46,864 nucleotides of DNA from Companilactobacillus nodensis DSM 19682 = JCM 14932 = NBRC 107160 (GTDB lineage Bacteria; Bacillota; Bacilli; Lactobacillales; Lactobacillaceae): the NCBI RefSeq assembly GCF_000615905.1, contig NZ_BAMN01000018.1:1-46864 (forward strand), read 5' to 3'. This document shows, piece after piece, positions 44,208-46,864 of the stretch. Below the pieces are notes generated by a model, which saw only the letters and a list, made by a program, of their open reading frames with translations, was not told where the DNA came from and did not search any database. A program made the translations under genes and the position numbers. The stretch's first letter is position 1, and each line of letters opens with the position of its first letter.

Positions 44208-44333
44208 TTAATTATTTTGAAGTTTGTTTACGGCTTCTGAAATTGTCTTACCGTTTGCTGAAACATTTGTGTTGTTTTTATCTGAAACGGTAAACAATTG
44301 TGAATCCGTATTTAGTTGAATACGATATTTCAT
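44208..44333 (-). CDS. Small 41-residue protein, moron-like, unknown
   Basis: I do not recognise a family. The peptide begins MKYRIQLNTDSQLFTVSDKN and ends ISEAVNKLQNN; it is hydrophilic, with a beta-rich start and a helical end. The ribosome site AGGAGG is ideal, 7 bases before ATG 44333. It has its own strong promoter with an overlapping palindrome and its own terminator, and sits between the lysis genes and the tRNA: the layout of a phage moron expressed from the prophage. It is short, so the function is open. Confidence 0.75.
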   Translation of the reverse strand: MKYRIQLNTDSQLFTVSDKNNTNVSANGKTISEAVNKLQNN

Positions 44334-44352
44334 ATGCTTACCTCCTAAAAAT

Positions 44353-44383
44353 ATTATATTACTCTCGAAAGTAAAAATGTCAA
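44353..44383 (-). promoter_or_regulatory. Promoter with palindromic operator for the 41-residue gene
   Basis: On the minus strand a perfect -35 TTGACA (44378-44383) is followed by TAATAT (44356-44361, spacing 16) or TATAAT (44353-44358, spacing 19). Between them lies the near-perfect 16-bp palindrome TTACTCTCGAAAGTAA (44359-44374), symmetric except for one position per arm. A repressor bound here would block transcription. Confidence 0.72.
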
Positions 44384-44548
44384 GTTTTTTTATTTTATTA
44401 TCTATGTAAATTAAAAATCACCGTCTTAATTAAAAACAGTGATTTTTTCATGAAGGGATTTATTAAATTCTTATAAAAAAGAATTACCCACTATGTGGAT
44501 ACATTTAAGATATCGTTCTTTCTCAATCAATTGTCCAGAGCCTTCAAA

Positions 44549-44593
44549 ATAAAAAAGCCCACCACCTAAATTAATAGATGATGGGTTCTTTTA
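44549..44593 (-). terminator. Terminator of the holin-endolysin unit
   Basis: On the minus strand CCCAUCAUCUA pairs with UAGGUGGUGGG (11 bp, two G-U pairs) and is followed by CUUUUUU. It is about 110 bases after the endolysin stop. Confidence 0.88.
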
Positions 44594-44704
44594 ACACTAT
44601 CAAAGCTAGTTCAAAATCGAGGTAGTTTACAATATTGTCCACGTCAATGAACACCTTTAAATTAACGCATATTATTTAATTTGTCTAGCATTTACCATTA
44701 AAAT

Positions 44705-45655
44705 TTATCCTTTATATCCAGAACCTTGAGCATATTTAAGTGGTAGATACATATCCGTGGCGATCTTGTAGCAGTAACCAACCTTAGGAACATTAACCAC
44801 ACTTGCATATTTCCATGCTGAACCACCATTGAGATTAGCACCTACAACCTCACCCTTGAGATTTACAGCGTGTACAGGGATGTCGGAGTTAATCAATACC
44901 TTGTCTTTAAAGGTTGTAATTGATTGAGGGATGTAAATGTTACCACCAATTAAGTAGTAAGGCTTACCGTTAATCATTTCAATACCAGCTGAAATCCAAC
45001 CAGTACCTGGGGCGATGTCTGTGGTTTTGTTAGCTGAACCATCGAGCTTATAAGTAGCATAAGCCTTGACATTGCCTTTTAATACAGTGACAACATTATT
45101 AATATTTGTAAATACTTTCTTAGGTTCTACCACATTCTTAATTCCATAGGCAATGTCATGAGCTAGTTGTTCGTGAGTGATTCCCCAAAATGGTTCTAGG
45201 TAGCTTTCTACAGGATCAGTATGATTACCCCAGATATTTTCACTAATCCATTTATGAGTTTTAATTCCATTATCTGAACCGTCTAGCACACAAGGAATAC
45301 CATACTGTTTTGCCTTTGCACGAGCAAAATTAACAAAAGTTGCATAGTCCTTCTTAAAAGTAGCCTTATCAGTAGTTCTAGCCAATTCAATTTGAACTGG
45401 TGAATTGGCATTAGCGTAGCTACCAGCTCCCCAAGCCTGGTAACCGTCCGCACCTACACGGTAAATCTTACCTCCGTCTCCCATAACAATCTGAACGTAT
45501 GTCTGTGTTTTTGCCCAATTATTTTTAAAGTAACTTGCATTGGCTTTAGCACCAATGTTTGTTGTTTCGTGTAGAACAATATACTTGTTTCCGGTTGCTT
45601 GAGATGAGCCTTCATTGGCTCCTAATTCGTAAGTATTATCAATATTAAAATTCAT
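44705..45655 (-). CDS. Phage endolysin, N-acetylmuramoyl-L-alanine amidase
   Basis: This 316-residue cell-wall hydrolase releases phage by cutting between muramic acid and L-alanine. The N-terminal 150 residues are an amidase-2 domain: IVLHETTN with the first zinc histidine, YVQIVMGDGGKIYRV, and THKWISENIWGNHTDP with a second histidine region. The C-terminal half has two similar segments (KAYATYKLDGSANKTTDIAPG and PVHAVNLKGEVVG) of the lactobacillus wall-binding (SLAP/DUF5776-like) type. There is no signal peptide, so the holin upstream must let it out. It starts one base after the holin stop. Confidence 0.9.
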   Translation of the reverse strand: MNFNIDNTYELGANEGSSQATGNKYIVLHETTNIGAKANASYFKNNWAKTQTYVQIVMGDGGKIYRVGADGYQAWGAGSYANANSPVQIELARTTDKATFKKDYATFVNFARAKAKQYGIPCVLDGSDNGIKTHKWISENIWGNHTDPVESYLEPFWGITHEQLAHDIAYGIKNVVEPKKVFTNINNVVTVLKGNVKAYATYKLDGSANKTTDIAPGTGWISAGIEMINGKPYYLIGGNIYIPQSITTFKDKVLINSDIPVHAVNLKGEVVGANLNGGSAWKYASVVNVPKVGYCYKIATDMYLPLKYAQGSGYKG

Positions 45656-46093
45656 TTATTTATCCCCCTTTTCGTTATCGTTTTCTTGTTTTGGTTCTTG
45701 ATTTTCCATATCTTGACCAAATTTATTTAGCCTTTTTTTAATGAACTTCGGTAGTGGCAACCCCATTTGTCCTATATTTTCTACAATTGAGGTTGCATAC
45801 ATGAATATCCACAAACTTAAAACTGAATCGCCTAGCCATTGATAGTTAATAGCAATCGACCATGGATAAAGCAACGCAACTAGTAAAATAATCGTGAAGT
45901 GTATTGCCAACCCTTTCTTGCCAATCGAACTATCCACACAATGAGTAATGATTGATTTTGCTATTCCTGTAATCACGTCGGCAATAATCAAAATAAATAG
46001 TGTATTTAGTAAAGTGTTATTTCCCACATGCTCGATAGCAAATTGCCAATCAGTAAAACCAGCATTTGGTAGTGGTACTGGTGTTCCATACAT
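45656..46093 (-). CDS. Phage holin (holin family 4 type)
   Basis: Holins form membrane lesions that release endolysin. This 145-residue protein has three to four hydrophobic segments, with motifs DVITGIAKSI, SSIGKKGLAIH and SIVENIGQMGLPLPKFIKKRL characteristic of the bacteriophage holin family (phage_holin_4_1). The tail is charged (KQENDNEKGDK). The start ATG 46093 follows AGGAGATGAAATATAT. A terminator-like hairpin lies 30 bases upstream, so expression depends on read-through. Confidence 0.88.
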   Translation of the reverse strand: MYGTPVPLPNAGFTDWQFAIEHVGNNTLLNTLFILIIADVITGIAKSIITHCVDSSIGKKGLAIHFTIILLVALLYPWSIAINYQWLGDSVLSLWIFMYATSIVENIGQMGLPLPKFIKKRLNKFGQDMENQEPKQENDNEKGDK

Positions 46094-46123
46094 ATATATT
46101 TCATCTCCTAAAATTTAAACAAT

Positions 46124-46150
46124 AAAAAAGACTAGCCAAACGGCTGGTCT
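46124..46150 (-). terminator. Hairpin terminator upstream of the holin gene
   Basis: On the minus strand AGACCAGCC (46142-46150) pairs with GGCTAGTCT (46129-46137), one C/A mismatch, loop of four, followed by six U. It is between the 43-residue ORF and holin. Confidence 0.78.
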
Positions 46151-46156
46151 TCTTTA

Positions 46157-46288
46157 TCATTGTCTCCTTTTATAAATTACATGACGTCTTCTGGCGTCAC
46201 CATTATCGAACGCTTCCAAAAGGATTTCAGTAGTGGTATCGGCAAATTTAAACTGTTTATCGCCGTTGTCAAGATATAGCTTTCTCAT
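46157..46288 (-). CDS. Small phage protein of 43 residues, unknown
   Basis: From ATG 46288 with GAGGAG upstream, the product starts MRKLYLDNGDKQFKFADTTT and ends in a basic RRRHVIYKRRQ tail. It sits between a tail-associated gene and the holin, where short phage genes are common. I cannot name a family. Confidence 0.65.
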   Translation of the reverse strand: MRKLYLDNGDKQFKFADTTTEILLEAFDNGDARRRHVIYKRRQ

Positions 46289-46308
46289 AAATAATCATCT
46301 CCTCACTT

Positions 46309-46716
46309 TTACTCATTGTATGCTTCTACAAGAATTGATTCGTATCTGATGTGTCCGTTGTTTTTGAAAGTAAATTCGTTTCCTTCAAGTTTCAAAGTGA
46401 GATCCTTATTACCAACATCGCATGGACCGTTTTTTAACTCTGAGATATCAATAATTTCAGGGTCGTGATTATCCACATACACGCGTATTTGAGAGACGTT
46501 TTTCCAATCTTTTTCAACTCCAAACGCTTTACAAGTAATTGAATCGCCAGGAGCAAGCCCATAAAATTCTAACCCCAATCTTCTCTTAGCCCAGTCTTTG
46601 TTGTTTATATCTAAAAGTAAAAGAATAGTTCCACTCTCCAACATTTGACTGCCACCAAACTCTTGACCGCCATACATAATTTTACCCACGTTGCTACCTC
46701 CAATTTTTAAATTCAT
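46309..46716 (-). CDS. Phage protein, probably baseplate or tail associated
   Basis: The 135-residue product starts MNLKIGGSNVGKIMYGGQEF, a beginning seen in small phage structural proteins, followed by a mainly beta-type domain (YGLAPGDSITCKAFGVEKDW, IRVYVDNHD). No enzyme motif is seen. AAGGAGG precedes the start and overlaps the stop of the upstream gene. Its role is inferred from position just upstream of the lysis module. Confidence 0.6.
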   Translation of the reverse strand: MNLKIGGSNVGKIMYGGQEFGGSQMLESGTILLLLDINNKDWAKRRLGLEFYGLAPGDSITCKAFGVEKDWKNVSQIRVYVDNHDPEIIDISELKNGPCDVGNKDLTLKLEGNEFTFKNNGHIRYESILVEAYNE

Positions 46717-46728
46717 TTAGATACCTCC

Positions 46729-46864
46729 TTAAGCATCAGGAATCACATACAAAATTTTTGGATCAACAGTTCCAGCACTAACTAACGCATCGTAGTCGGC
46801 TTGACTGATTGAAGTAATCATAGCTTGAACAGTGTTCTGTAATGCTGTAACGTCCGTCTTATCG
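46729..46864 (-). CDS. Phage tail or baseplate protein, C-terminal end only
   Basis: The window ends inside this gene. The last 45 residues include DKTDVTALQNTVQAMITSIS and end QADYDALVSAGTVDPKILYVIPDA. This helical end followed by a DYDAL...LYVI tail resembles the C-termini of phage baseplate or receptor-binding proteins. The stop TAA (46729-46731) overlaps the ribosome site of the next gene. Confidence 0.6.
   Translation of the reverse strand, partial: DKTDVTALQNTVQAMITSISQADYDALVSAGTVDPKILYVIPDA

Larger units (their letters stand above)
44334..44704. other. Gap between the 41-residue gene and the endolysin gene
   Basis: This 371-base stretch holds the small-gene promoter and operator, a bidirectional hairpin at 44414-44448 (AAAATCAC / GTGATTTT then T6), and the endolysin terminator at 44549-44593. 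I see no ORF with a ribosome site in 44450-44545 or 44595-44700. Confidence 0.65.

Noticed and set aside
1-46864. CRISPR array
   Set aside because: I saw no regularly spaced repeats of 24-40 bases and no cas-like gene.
1-46864. Insertion sequences or transposases
   Set aside because: No transposase-like protein is present, and the only inverted repeats are terminators or short operators.

Overview
The window looks like the chromosome of a low-GC lactic acid bacterium in the Lactobacillaceae, probably Companilactobacillus or a close relative. The evidence is gene order and protein style: the polA-mutM-coaE-nrdR-dnaB-dnaI run ahead of a T-box thrS, the infC-rpmI-rplT operon and the yqeG-yqeH-yhbY-nadD-yqeK-rsfS-yqeM-tmcAL run, plus an arginine deiminase cluster. 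The genus is an inference; I could not search a database.

Layout. From 1 to about 23,200 nearly every gene is on the minus strand, so transcription runs right to left: murC, a drug-efflux MFS gene, polA to dnaI (replication and repair), thrS behind a threonine T-box, infC-rpmI-rplT behind an L20-type leader, and the yqeG to yceD ribosome-assembly, NAD and tRNA-modification run. At 19,100-32,200 lies a block with Bacillus-like synteny: ytpP/ytpR, trmB, ecsB/ecsA, hit, a yhaH-like gene, prsA, yhaM, yhaN, yhaO, yheA and a class A penicillin-binding protein. After rluA-type and menA-type genes comes argS behind an arginine T-box. The arginine deiminase cluster follows in the order arcA-arcB-arcD-arcT-arcC (42,264 down to 36,147), with a catabolite-repression-like site at its promoter. 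A small 35-residue gene, a cold-shock gene and a lipoprotein gene lie between it and tRNA-Gly(CCC) at 43,904.

From tRNA-Gly to the right edge the content is phage: integrase-arm-like repeats, an independently transcribed 41-residue small gene (a moron-like unit), endolysin, holin, a 43-residue ORF, and tail or baseplate-associated genes that run off the window. This is the lysis end of a prophage probably integrated at the tRNA. Its other end is not visible.

Working together: the aminoacyl-tRNA synthetase leaders sense uncharged tRNA; the L20 leader balances IF3, L35 and L20; the ADI cluster makes ATP, ammonia and ornithine from arginine; PrsA, EcsAB and the PBP serve the envelope.

Two patterns stand out. 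First, four otherwise intact genes (tmcAL, thrS, yhaO, arcD) each carry one single-base frameshift. At least three are in A-runs and one gene is essential, which points to sequence errors. Second, several genes (yqeG, the MFS gene, yhaO, holin) begin 16-35 bases after a terminator-like hairpin. That leaves no room for a promoter and implies read-through or attenuation. The best candidates for undescribed biology are the structured arcD leader, the two small autonomous genes (35 and 41 residues) and the MFS leader.
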